DNA of 64,000 nt from Marivivens donghaensis (lineage in GTDB: Bacteria > Pseudomonadota > Alphaproteobacteria > Rhodobacterales > Rhodobacteraceae), in the NCBI RefSeq assembly GCF_030410045.1, contig NZ_JAUFRA010000009.1, positions 124,001 through 188,000 of the forward strand. Reading direction: 5' to 3'. Below, piece after piece: positions 32,008 to 40,209 of this stretch; the first letter of the stretch is position 1; each line of letters opens with the position of its first letter. Under the pieces are notes generated by a model. It saw nothing but the letters and a program-made list of their open reading frames with translations. It did no database searches and was not told the DNA's origin. The position numbers and the translations under genes are program-made.

Positions 32008-33374
32008 GCGTTTGCCGCTGCTGCCAGTTTTTCGCGACGCGCAGAGAGTTCTTCCGCAACAAGGAACGCAAGCTCCAGAGATTGCGACGCGTTCAGACGC
32101 GGGTCACAGGCGGTGTGGTAACGATCGCTGAGATCCTCATCGGTCACAGCGCGAACACCACCCGTGCATTCGGTGACGTCTTTGCCTGTCATTTCGAAGT
32201 GTACACCACCCGGGATCGATCCTTCAGCGTTGTGAACTGCAAAGAATTCGCGGACTTCACGCAGTACGCTGTCGAATGGACGGGTTTTGTAGCCTGTCGA
32301 CGACTTGATCGTGTTGCCGTGCATCGGGTCACAGGTCCAAACAACGTTTGCGCCTTCTTCCTGAACAGCTTTGATCAGGCGTGGCAAATGTTCACCGACG
32401 TTGCCTGCACCGAAACGCGCGATCAGAGTCAGACGACCTGCTTCGTTCTGTGGGTTCAGCGACGCCATCAACGATTTCAGGTGACCAGAAGTCATCGAAG
32501 GACCGCATTTCAGGCCTATCGGGTTCTGAACCCCTTTGCAGAATTCAACGTGCGCGCCATCAGGCTGACGGGTACGGTCACCGATCCAGATCATGTGACC
32601 CGAACCTGCAAGCCATTTGCCCGAGGTCGAATCCAGACGGCAAAGAGCTTCTTCATATTCCAAGAGCAGCGCTTCGTGGCTGGTGAAGAAGTCGACGGTC
32701 TGCATCGCATGGTTCGCCTCATCACGAATGCCAGCAGCGTTCATGAAATCAAGCGTATCGCTGATGCGGTTTGCCAGTTCGCGGTAACGCTCTGCCTCAG
32801 GAGACGCGGTGAAACCAAGCGTCCAAGAGTGCACTTTGTGCAGGTCAGCATAACCGCCTGTCGAGAATGCGCGCAGAAGGTTCAGCGTTGCAGCGGCCTG
32901 CGTGTAGGCCTGCAGCATACGGTCTGGATCAGGAATGCGAGCCTCAGGTGTGAAGTCGAAACCGTTGACGATGTCGCCACGGTAGCTCGGCAGTTCCGCG
33001 CCATTGATCACTTCGGTCGGTGCCGAACGCGGCTTTGCCATCTGGCCAGCCATACGACCTACTTTGACCACAGGAACCTTCGCACCGTAGGTCAGAACCA
33101 TTGCCATCTGCAGCATCACCTTAAAGGTGTCGCGGATGTTATCAGCCGAAAATTCAGCAAAGCTTTCAGCGCAGTCACCGCCCTGAAGAAGGAAGGCCTC
33201 GCCACGGGAAACTGCACCCAGTTTCGCTTTGAGTTTGCGTGCCTCGCCAGCAAAGACCAAGGGCGGATAGCTTGCCAGCTTCGCTTCTACAGCGTTCAGC
33301 TTTGCCTCATCCGTATAGTCGGGCATCTGAACCCGCGGTTTTGCACGCCAGTCCGTTTTCTGCCACTCGGTCAT
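32004..33374 (-). CDS. Class II 3-deoxy-7-phosphoheptulonate (DAHP) synthase
   Basis: A plant-type (class II) DAHP synthase of 456 residues that condenses phosphoenolpyruvate and erythrose 4-phosphate, the first step of the shikimate pathway. Signatures: LLQGGDCAESFAEFSADNIRD split at QGGDCAESF, VKVGRMAGQMAKPRS, WIGDRTRQPDGAHVEF, GPSMTSGHLKSL and WTCDPMHGNT, VHFEMTGKDVTECTGG. The metal ligands Cys (GGDCAE), His (DPMHGN), Glu (HFEMTG) and Asp are visible. The ATG at 33374 has GGAG seven bases upstream; the open frame continues to a TTG at 33398. Confidence 0.95.
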   Translation of the reverse strand: MTEWQKTDWRAKPRVQMPDYTDEAKLNAVEAKLASYPPLVFAGEARKLKAKLGAVSRGEAFLLQGGDCAESFAEFSADNIRDTFKVMLQMAMVLTYGAKVPVVKVGRMAGQMAKPRSAPTEVINGAELPSYRGDIVNGFDFTPEARIPDPDRMLQAYTQAAATLNLLRAFSTGGYADLHKVHSWTLGFTASPEAERYRELANRISDTLDFMNAAGIRDEANHAMQTVDFFTSHEALLLEYEEALCRLDSTSGKWLAGSGHMIWIGDRTRQPDGAHVEFCKGVQNPIGLKCGPSMTSGHLKSLMASLNPQNEAGRLTLIARFGAGNVGEHLPRLIKAVQEEGANVVWTCDPMHGNTIKSSTGYKTRPFDSVLREVREFFAVHNAEGSIPGGVHFEMTGKDVTECTGGVRAVTDEDLSDRYHTACDPRLNASQSLELAFLVAEELSARREKLAAAANA

Positions 33375-33593
33375 TGTCTCGCTCCGTTTTGCGTTCAAAT
33401 TCGACCCGCATAATCGATTTTAGCGGTATCAGGACGCGTTTATAGCTTCTGACTTTGACACGGCAACGTAAAAATCACTTTACTCAATTTGTGACCTGTC
33501 CTTTAGCGACACTGAGGTCGCAAACAAACAACTCTTGCCTTTGTCGAGAAAAAGATGTTGTGGTCGAAAATCACCTCCGTTTTCGAGACCCAA

Positions 33594-34589
33594 ATGGACA
33601 CAGAAATTCAAATCGTCGAAGTCGAAGCGCCCAAGAAAGCAAAGCGTTTTGTCTTCGTGCTCTTGGAACAATTTACTATGCTGTCCTTTGCCAGCGCGGT
33701 GGAGTGTTTGCGCATTGCGAACCGCATGTCGAATGCTGAGCTGTATTCATGGGCTCTCGCGGGTGATGGCGGCGAAATGGTCGCCTGTTCGAACGGAACT
33801 GAATTTAAGCTGCAGATGGACCTCGATGAACTCACCCGCGACGATGTTGTTATCGTGTGCGGTGGAATCGATGTTCAAAAAGCCACGAACAAACGCGTGC
33901 TGAATTGGCTCCGGCGTGAGGCGCGTCGTGGCGTGGTTATGGGCGGTCTCTGCACGGCGAGCTATGCGCTGGCCAAAGCGGGTCTCCTTGATGGAAAACG
34001 TGCGACGATCCACTGGGAAAACCAAGACAGCTTTGCCGAAGAATTCGAAGAAGTTGACCTGACGAAATCGGTTTTCGTCGTCGACGGAAATCGCATTACG
34101 GCTGCCGGTGGCACGGCCTCCCTCGATCTTATGCTGAAAATCATCGCGGACGATCACGGTGAAGAGCTCGCCAGCGCAGTGGCAGATCAGCTGATCTATT
34201 CGTCGATCCGCACCGACCAAGACACACAACGTTTGTCTATCCCGACCCGCATCGGTGTTCGCCATCCAAAACTGAGCCGCGTGATTCAGATGATGGAACA
34301 GAACATCGAAGAGCCAATCAGCCCAGCGACCCTCGCCAAAGACGTGGGCATGTCGACCCGCCAGCTAGAGCGCCTCTTCCGTCGATATCTTACACGGTCG
34401 CCAAAGCGCTATTATATGGAACTGCGTCTTCAAAAAGCGCGGAACCTGCTGATGCAAACCGACATGAGTGTGATCAACGTCGCTCTCGCCTGCGGCTTTG
34501 CCTCACCGTCGCATTTTTCGAAATGCTATCGTGCGCATTACCAGACCACACCCTACCGCGAACGCGGTGCACATGGGCGTCGCGACTAG
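33594..34589 (+). CDS. GlxA-family transcriptional regulator (DJ-1/PfpI domain plus AraC HTH)
   Basis: About 331 residues. The N-terminal half is a DJ-1/PfpI amidase-like domain (FVFVLLEQFTMLSFASAVECL, GGLCTASYALAKAGLLDGKRATIHWEN) and the C-terminal ~90 residues an AraC double HTH (MSTRQLERLFRRYLTRSPKRYYMELRLQKARNLL split, VINVALACGFASPSHFSKCYRAHY). GlxA-type regulators of this group control uptake or breakdown of amino acids, choline and carnitine. It lies 160 bases upstream of, and co-directional with, the ABC transporter operon, so it probably regulates it. An ATG at 33555 would add 13 residues. Confidence 0.9.
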   Translation: MDTEIQIVEVEAPKKAKRFVFVLLEQFTMLSFASAVECLRIANRMSNAELYSWALAGDGGEMVACSNGTEFKLQMDLDELTRDDVVIVCGGIDVQKATNKRVLNWLRREARRGVVMGGLCTASYALAKAGLLDGKRATIHWENQDSFAEEFEEVDLTKSVFVVDGNRITAAGGTASLDLMLKIIADDHGEELASAVADQLIYSSIRTDQDTQRLSIPTRIGVRHPKLSRVIQMMEQNIEEPISPATLAKDVGMSTRQLERLFRRYLTRSPKRYYMELRLQKARNLLMQTDMSVINVALACGFASPSHFSKCYRAHYQTTPYRERGAHGRRD

Positions 34590-34749
34590 TCAAATCTCTG
34601 CTTTCTTGACCGTTTTAGGCGTCTCGCAGGCTAATTGACGGAGTTTACACCCGTCTGCGGGAAAATTCACCTTGCGTCACCGCTTCACTTTTCCAAATGG
34701 TCCAATTAGCTTCGCTACAGGATAAGAACATCCGATAGGGAGTCTAAAA

Positions 34750-35925
34750 ATGAAAAAACTGCTGCTGGCCACTGCGGCCACCGCTCTGGTTGCTGGTGCT
34801 GCTTCGGCAGACGAAGTGAAACTGGGCGTTATCCTTGGTTTCACTGGTCCGATCGAATCGCTGACACCTGACATGGCTGCTGGCGCTGAAATGGCGATGG
34901 CCGAAGTTTCTGCATCGGGCAACCTGCTCGGCGGTATGACTGTTACGCCAATCCGCAAGGACTCGACCTGCGTTGACGCTGCTGCTGCGACCGCTGCTGC
35001 CGAAGAACTGATCGCTGAAGGCGTTGCTGGTATCTTTGGTGCTGACTGCTCTGGTGTAACCGGTGCGATCCTCCAGAACGTTGCTGTGCCGAACGGCATG
35101 GTTATGGTTTCGCCGTCCGCGACCTCCCCGGGTCTGTCGACCGTCGAAGACAACGGTCTCTTCTTCCGCACTGCACCGTCTGACGCACGTCAGGGCGTTG
35201 TGATGGCTGAACTGCTCAAAGAGCAAGGCGTTGGCTCGGTCGCTCTGACCTACATCAACTCCGACTACGGCAAAGGCCTCGCAGACAGCTTCCAAGCTGC
35301 ATACGAAGGCATGGGCGGCACCGTCACTATCTCTGCTGCGCACGACGTTGGCAAAGGTGACTACTCTGCAGAAGTTGCAGCGCTGTCCTCCGCTGGCGGT
35401 GAGCGTCTGGTTGTTGCTGGCTACGTTGACCAAGGTGGCGGCGATATCGTTCGCGCATCGATCGACGCTGGCGCATTCGACCTGTTCCACTTCCCTGATG
35501 GGATGATCGGTGACGCACTGCCGGCAACTTTCGGTGCTGACATCGACGGCTCCTACGGTCAGGCTCCTGGCTCGGACAACCCCGGCTACCAGACTTTTGT
35601 TAGCCTTGCAGAAGGCTTCAACGGCGAAGGCACCTATGCGTCGGAATCCTATGACGCTGCAGCTCTGATCCTGCTTGCTATGCAGGCTGCTGGTTCGACC
35701 GACCCGAACATCTACAAAGAATACGTAGAGTCGGTTGCGAACGCTCCAGGTGAGCCGATCATGCCGGGCGAACTGGGCAAAGCTCTCGAAATCCTCGCAG
35801 CTGGCGGCGACGTTGACCTGATTGGCGCGACTGGCGTTGAACTGGTAAACGGCGGCGAAGCTGCTGGTTCCTACCGCGTTGTCACCTTTGAAGGTGGCGA
35901 AATGGTAACCGCTGAATACCGCTAA
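34750..35925 (+). CDS. ABC transporter substrate-binding protein, branched-chain amino acid type
   Basis: A 391-residue periplasmic binding protein of the Peripla_BP_6/LivK family. Signal peptide MKKLLLATAATALVAGAASA. The mature start DEVKLGVILGFTGPIESLT and the pattern VSPSATSPGLS, FRTAPSDARQGVVMA, YINSDYGKGLADSF are typical of the ligand-binding cleft. It opens the transporter operon. Codon use is strongly biased (GCT, CTG, GTT, GGC), like the ribosomal genes, suggesting high expression. A stem-loop follows the stop. The exact ligand (amino acid, amide or other) is unknown. Confidence 0.92.
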   Translation: MKKLLLATAATALVAGAASADEVKLGVILGFTGPIESLTPDMAAGAEMAMAEVSASGNLLGGMTVTPIRKDSTCVDAAAATAAAEELIAEGVAGIFGADCSGVTGAILQNVAVPNGMVMVSPSATSPGLSTVEDNGLFFRTAPSDARQGVVMAELLKEQGVGSVALTYINSDYGKGLADSFQAAYEGMGGTVTISAAHDVGKGDYSAEVAALSSAGGERLVVAGYVDQGGGDIVRASIDAGAFDLFHFPDGMIGDALPATFGADIDGSYGQAPGSDNPGYQTFVSLAEGFNGEGTYASESYDAAALILLAMQAAGSTDPNIYKEYVESVANAPGEPIMPGELGKALEILAAGGDVDLIGATGVELVNGGEAAGSYRVVTFEGGEMVTAEYR

Positions 35926-35947
35926 TCGTCAGAAATGACGTTCTTTG

Positions 35948-35976
35948 CGGCGCGGGGTTTGTCCCCGCGCCGTTTT
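35948..35976 (+). terminator. Intercistronic stem-loop after the substrate-binding protein gene
   Basis: A perfect 10-bp stem CGGCGCGGGG (35948-35957) with CCCCGCGCCG (35963-35972), loop TTTGT, then TTTT. It probably terminates part of the transcription or protects the upstream mRNA 3' end, so that the binding protein is made in excess over the membrane components. Confidence 0.75.
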
Positions 35977-36017
35977 CCATAAGATGAGCGCGATCAATCG
36001 CGCCGTTGGGGATCAAA

Positions 36018-36800
36018 ATGATTGTCGTCGACAACCTCCATAAACACTTCGGCGGCTTTCATGCCGTAGACGGAGCTTCGCTGAGCATCGAAAAAGGCTC
36101 GATCACTGGGTTGATCGGTCCAAATGGTGCCGGAAAAACCACTCTTTTCAACGTGATCGCGGGCGTTCTTGAGCCGACATCTGGGCGTGTGATGATGGAC
36201 GGTGAGGATATCACTGGCCTGCCGCCGCATGAACTGTTCGGTAAGGGCCTCCTGCGGACGTTCCAAATCGCGCATGAATTCCATTCGATGACCTGCCGTG
36301 AGAACCTGATGATGGTTCCCGCTGGTCAATCGGGCGAAACCCTCTGGAACACATGGTTCGGTCGCAAGCGTATCGCGGACGAGGAACGCGCCTTGCGTGC
36401 CAAAGCGGATGAGGTTCTAGAGTTTCTCACCATCAGCCATTTGGCGGACGAAAAAGCGGGCAACCTCTCTGGCGGCCAGAAAAAGCTGTTGGAGCTTGGC
36501 CGCACGATGATGGTCGACGCAAAGATCGTGTTCCTCGACGAGGTTGGCGCAGGTGTGAATCGCACCCTCCTCATGACCATTGGTGATGCCATCCTCCAGC
36601 TCAACAAAGAGCGCGGCTACACCTTCGTCGTTATCGAACACGACATGGACTTCATCGGCAAAATCTGTGGCCCCGTCATTTGTATGGCAGAGGGCAAGGT
36701 TCTGGCCGAAGGAACACTCGCTGAAATCAAGGCAAACGAGCAGGTAATCGAAGCCTACCTCGGCACTGGCCTCAAGAACAAAGACAAGGTGGGCGCATGA
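36018..36800 (+). CDS. Branched-chain amino acid-type ABC transporter ATP-binding protein (LivG-like)
   Basis: A 260-residue ABC ATPase: Walker A GPNGAGKT at about 37-44, signature LSGGQKKLLELGRTMM, Walker B IVFLDEVGAGVN, H-loop VIEHDMDFI. The LivG-specific segment RTFQIAHEFHSMT is present. The signature carries Ala-Gly-Val-Asn instead of the usual PxxGLN, a small change. The ATG at 36018 is used; a TTG at 36006 extends the frame. It overlaps the next ATPase gene by four bases. Confidence 0.92.
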   Translation: MIVVDNLHKHFGGFHAVDGASLSIEKGSITGLIGPNGAGKTTLFNVIAGVLEPTSGRVMMDGEDITGLPPHELFGKGLLRTFQIAHEFHSMTCRENLMMVPAGQSGETLWNTWFGRKRIADEERALRAKADEVLEFLTISHLADEKAGNLSGGQKKLLELGRTMMVDAKIVFLDEVGAGVNRTLLMTIGDAILQLNKERGYTFVVIEHDMDFIGKICGPVICMAEGKVLAEGTLAEIKANEQVIEAYLGTGLKNKDKVGA

Positions 36801-37510
36801 GCGAACCATTCCTGATCGGGGACAACATGACGGGCGGCTATGGCCGCGGTCCTGACATTCTCCACAATTGCACAATCTCTGTGAACAAGGGCGAAATCGC
36901 CGTGATCGTTGGCCCGAACGGGGCCGGTAAATCGACCGCGATGAAGGCGACCTTTGGGATGCTGAACGTCCGCTCTGGTGCTGTGCGACTTGATGGTGAG
37001 GACATCACCAAACTTTCGCCGCAAGAGCGCGTGATGAAGGGCATGGGTTTTGTCCCGCAGGTGCGCAACATCTTCCCATCGATGACGGTCGAAGAGAACC
37101 TCGAAATGGGCGCCTATATCCGCACCGACGATTTCCGCGAGACGATGGAACAGGTCTATGACCTTTTCCCGATCCTGCGTGACAAGCGTTTTCAGGCAGC
37201 GGGCGAACTGTCTGGCGGTCAACGTCAGCAGGTGGCAGTTGGCCGTGCTCTAATGACAAAGCCCAAAGTGCTCCTCCTTGACGAGCCAACCGCTGGCGTA
37301 TCGCCCGTTGTGATGGACGAACTCTTTGACCGTATCATTGAGGTCAGCCGCACAGGTATTCCGATCCTGATGGTGGAACAGAACGCCAAACAGGCGCTCG
37401 AAATCGCCGACCGTGCTTATGTTCTGGTTCAGGGCGCAAACGCCCACACTGGCACGGGCAAAGACCTACTGGCCGACCCTGAAGTCCGCCGTTCCTTCCT
37501 CGGGGGTTAA
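36797..37510 (+). CDS. Branched-chain amino acid-type ABC transporter ATP-binding protein (LivF-like)
   Basis: A 237-residue ABC ATPase with Walker A GPNGAGKST, signature LSGGQRQQVAVGRALM, Walker B VLLLDEPTAGVSP and the LivF-type H-loop MVEQNAKQALEIADRAYVL. It forms the second nucleotide-binding subunit. It is coupled to the LivG-like gene by an ATGA overlap, and the small membrane protein gene starts one base after its stop. Confidence 0.93.
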   Translation: MSEPFLIGDNMTGGYGRGPDILHNCTISVNKGEIAVIVGPNGAGKSTAMKATFGMLNVRSGAVRLDGEDITKLSPQERVMKGMGFVPQVRNIFPSMTVEENLEMGAYIRTDDFRETMEQVYDLFPILRDKRFQAAGELSGGQRQQVAVGRALMTKPKVLLLDEPTAGVSPVVMDELFDRIIEVSRTGIPILMVEQNAKQALEIADRAYVLVQGANAHTGTGKDLLADPEVRRSFLGG

Positions 37511-37511
37511 G

Positions 37512-37742
37512 ATGAGCTTTCAAAAATGGGGAAAGGTTGCTGCAACTGTCATGGTTGTCTTTGGGTTAATTAGTCTAATTGCAGGAACTTTGTTCGAAAC
37601 AACTTCCTTGGCTGCTTCGTTAGGTGCTCCTGCCGATGGTAGTATCCTGCATTCACAGGGTTTCATGATGCTCTTCGCTGGTATGGTGATCGGTAACTTG
37701 GCCGAGATTAATCAATCACTTTCGAATAGAATGCGGGGTTAA
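37512..37742 (+). CDS. Small membrane protein inside the ABC transporter operon
   Basis: A 76-residue protein that starts MSFQKWGKVAATVMVVFGL. Two hydrophobic segments are visible, about residues 8-28 (AATVMVVFGLISLIAGTLF) and 46-62 (GFMMLFAGMVIGNLAE), with a short loop between them and a polar C-terminus. The gene begins one base after the LivF-like stop and ends one base before the LivH-like start, so it is translated as part of the operon. I recognise no family. It could be an accessory subunit of this transporter or an unrelated passenger; its tight spacing favours the former. Base use is somewhat richer in A/T than its neighbours. Confidence 0.8.
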   Translation: MSFQKWGKVAATVMVVFGLISLIAGTLFETTSLAASLGAPADGSILHSQGFMMLFAGMVIGNLAEINQSLSNRMRG

Positions 37743-37743
37743 T

Positions 37744-38754
37744 ATGGATTTCCTCAACGCTGTGGTGGCAATCACCAACCTCCTTATCATTCCCGCAACG
37801 ACCTATGGCGCTCAGCTTGCTCTGGGTGCGTTGGGTGTGACGCTGATCTATTCGATCCTGCGGTTCTCTAACTTTGCGCATGGCGACACGATGGCCTTTG
37901 GCACCGTAGTAACCATTGGCATTACGACGTTGTTCCAATCGTGGGGCATCAGCCTCGGGCCGCTTCCAACCGCCCTCTTCGCCCTGCCCTTTGCCATTGC
38001 GATTACGGCGGTTCTGCTCGTCGGCACCGACTTTGCGATCTACCGCTTTTATCGCAAGAAACGCGCTGTTCCGATCATCTTTGTGATGGCGTCTTTGGGC
38101 GTTATGTTCGTGATGAACGGCCTTATTCGTTTCATGGCTGGCGTGAAGGACCAAACCTTTGACGACGGCACGCGCTTCATCATCAAGGCGCGAGATTTCA
38201 AAGAGTGGTCTGGCCTTGACGAAGCCCTCTCGCTGCGCACGACCCAAGTTCTAACCCTCGTTGTCGCAATCGCGATTGTGGCGTGGCTGTTCTGGTTCCT
38301 GAACAAGACCCGCACGGGTAAATCCATGCGCGCCTTCTCGGACAACGAAGATTTGGCGCTCCTGTCGGGTATCAACCCGAACCGGGTTGTGATGGTGACT
38401 TGGGTGATCGTGGCGATGCTCGCGACGACGGCTGGCGTTCTCTATGGCCTTGATAAGGCCTATTCGCCTTACACCTACTTCCAGCTTCTGCTGCCGACCT
38501 TTGCGGCCGCGATCGTTGGTGGTCTTGGCAACCCGCTCGGTGCAATTGTCGGCGGCTTCGTCGTGTCTTTCTCCGAGGTCATGGTCACCTACGTTTGGAA
38601 GAAGGTCGCAATCTATCTGCTGCCCGAAGCACTAGAGCCGAATGGTCTGCTCCAGTTGATGTCGACCGAATATAAATTCGCGGTCAGTTTCGCGATCCTA
38701 GTTGTCGTGCTTCTGTTTAAACCGACCGGCCTATTCAAGGGGCAATCCGTATGA
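37744..38754 (+). CDS. Branched-chain amino acid-type ABC transporter permease (LivH-like)
   Basis: A 336-residue permease with eight or so membrane helices. Typical LivH features: GALGVTLIYSILRFSNFAHGD, then AFSDNEDLALLSGINPNRV and FAAAIVGGLGNPLGAIVGGFVVS, the EAA-like coupling region. It is slightly longer than enteric LivH because of an insert around residues 85-160. It overlaps the next permease gene by four bases. Confidence 0.92.
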   Translation: MDFLNAVVAITNLLIIPATTYGAQLALGALGVTLIYSILRFSNFAHGDTMAFGTVVTIGITTLFQSWGISLGPLPTALFALPFAIAITAVLLVGTDFAIYRFYRKKRAVPIIFVMASLGVMFVMNGLIRFMAGVKDQTFDDGTRFIIKARDFKEWSGLDEALSLRTTQVLTLVVAIAIVAWLFWFLNKTRTGKSMRAFSDNEDLALLSGINPNRVVMVTWVIVAMLATTAGVLYGLDKAYSPYTYFQLLLPTFAAAIVGGLGNPLGAIVGGFVVSFSEVMVTYVWKKVAIYLLPEALEPNGLLQLMSTEYKFAVSFAILVVVLLFKPTGLFKGQSV

Positions 38755-40073
38755 CCCAATCCATGCGTGCAATCCTATTCTTTGGTTTCATGGCTGCGCT
38801 CTTTATCATTGAGGGCAGCACGAACTTTTGGATATTTTCGGGCTCATGGAACACCTCCCTGGTGATCCTGAACATGGCGCTGGTTTCGGCTGTCATGGCG
38901 TTGGGGGTGAACCTCCAGTGGGGCTATGCGGGTCTGTTTAACACGGGCATCATGGGCTTTGTGGCCTTGGGTGGTCTGGCTGTTGTGGTGACCTCGCTTC
39001 CGCCCGTGACAGAGAGCTGGTCGGCTGGTGGGTATCGGATCATCCTAGGTCTGATCCTTGGTGCGCTGACCATAGCTGGCACGATCCTGATGCGCATGAA
39101 ACTGCCCCAAGGTCGTCTGCGTGGCGCACTGACCCTCGCGATCCTGATCGGTGGTTTCTTTCTCTACCGCGCTGTGTTTGATAGCGGCGTTCAAGCGGTA
39201 GAGGCGATTGATCCGTCGGTCACAGGGAACATTGGTGGCCTTGGCCTGCCTGTGTTGGTCGCTTGGCCTGTTGGTGGTCTCCTTGCGGCGGGTGCTGCGT
39301 GGATTATCGGTAAAACGGCTCTTGGTCTGCGGTCTGACTACCTCGCCATTGCGACACTCGGCATCGCCGAGATCATCGTTGCTATCCTTAAGAACGAAGA
39401 GTGGCTGTCGCGTGGTGCAAAGAACGTGAACGGCCTGCCGCGTCCTGTTCCTTACGAAGTCGACCTTCAGCAGAGTGCCGAGTTTGTGGCGAATGCGGCG
39501 AGCCTTGGCCTCGATCCAGTTACAGCATCGACGCTCTACGTGAAGATCGGTTACGCACTGTTGTTCACCGCTGTGCTTGTGACGATTCTCGTTCTGTCGC
39601 AGTTGGCGCGTCACAGCCCATGGGGCCGTATGATGCGCGCCATTCGGGATAACGAAACCGCTGCGCGTGCGATGGGCAAGAACGTCACACGCCGTCACCT
39701 CGAGATCTTTATCCTCGGGTCTGCGGTCTGTGGTTTCGCAGGCGCAATGATGACAACGCTTGATGGTCAGTTGACCCCTGCGTCTTATCACCCACTTCGT
39801 TTCACTTTCCTCATCTGGGTGATGGTGATCGTTGGTGGCTCTGGCAATAACCTCGGTTCTGTTCTCGGTGGCTTCCTGATCTGGTGGCTCTGGGTCAAGG
39901 TTGAACCGCTGGGCCAGTGGCTCGCCCAAGTGTTGACCTACGGATTGCCCGAAGGTCACTGGGTTGCCGTTCGCATCACAGAGGCCGCAGCACACATGAG
40001 GCTCTTTACCATGGGCTTGGTCCTTCTGTTCGTCTTGCGGTTCAATCCCCGCGGCATGCTTCCAGAAAATTAA
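38751..40073 (+). CDS. Branched-chain amino acid-type ABC transporter permease (LivM-like)
   Basis: A 440-residue permease. Membrane helices begin near residue 8; the core has NLQWGYAGLFNTGIMGFVALGG, DYLAIATLGIAEII, RAIRDNETAARAMGKNVTRRHLEIF split, and VIVGGSGNNLGSVLGGFLI. Two extra helices lie in the region 95-165, making it longer than classical LivM. A terminator follows the stop immediately, closing the operon. Confidence 0.92.
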   Translation: MTQSMRAILFFGFMAALFIIEGSTNFWIFSGSWNTSLVILNMALVSAVMALGVNLQWGYAGLFNTGIMGFVALGGLAVVVTSLPPVTESWSAGGYRIILGLILGALTIAGTILMRMKLPQGRLRGALTLAILIGGFFLYRAVFDSGVQAVEAIDPSVTGNIGGLGLPVLVAWPVGGLLAAGAAWIIGKTALGLRSDYLAIATLGIAEIIVAILKNEEWLSRGAKNVNGLPRPVPYEVDLQQSAEFVANAASLGLDPVTASTLYVKIGYALLFTAVLVTILVLSQLARHSPWGRMMRAIRDNETAARAMGKNVTRRHLEIFILGSAVCGFAGAMMTTLDGQLTPASYHPLRFTFLIWVMVIVGGSGNNLGSVLGGFLIWWLWVKVEPLGQWLAQVLTYGLPEGHWVAVRITEAAAHMRLFTMGLVLLFVLRFNPRGMLPEN

Positions 40074-40078
40074 CAAAG

Positions 40079-40100
40079 CGGGGCCTCAGGGCCCCGTTTT
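40079..40100 (+). terminator. Rho-independent terminator of the ABC transporter operon
   Basis: Stem CGGGGCC (40079-40085) with GGCCCCG (40090-40096), loop TCAG, followed by TTTT. It starts six bases after the LivM-like stop. Confidence 0.82.
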
Positions 40101-40209
40101 CATATTTGGTCGCGGGCTTGTCCCTTTTGCTTTTGCCGAATATGCACCATCACGATAAGTAGAGCCGTCGGCACCAAAACGAACGCCGATGCTGTGCGTT
40201 GGGGGCAGT

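Noticed and set aside
32082..33413. 443-residue open frame on the plus strand opposite DAHP synthase
   Set aside because: Shadow of a clear class II DAHP synthase; composition is Arg/Cys-rich and there is no start signal.
39045..40076. 343-residue open frame opposite the LivM-like gene
   Set aside because: Antisense shadow, highly charged and without domain features.
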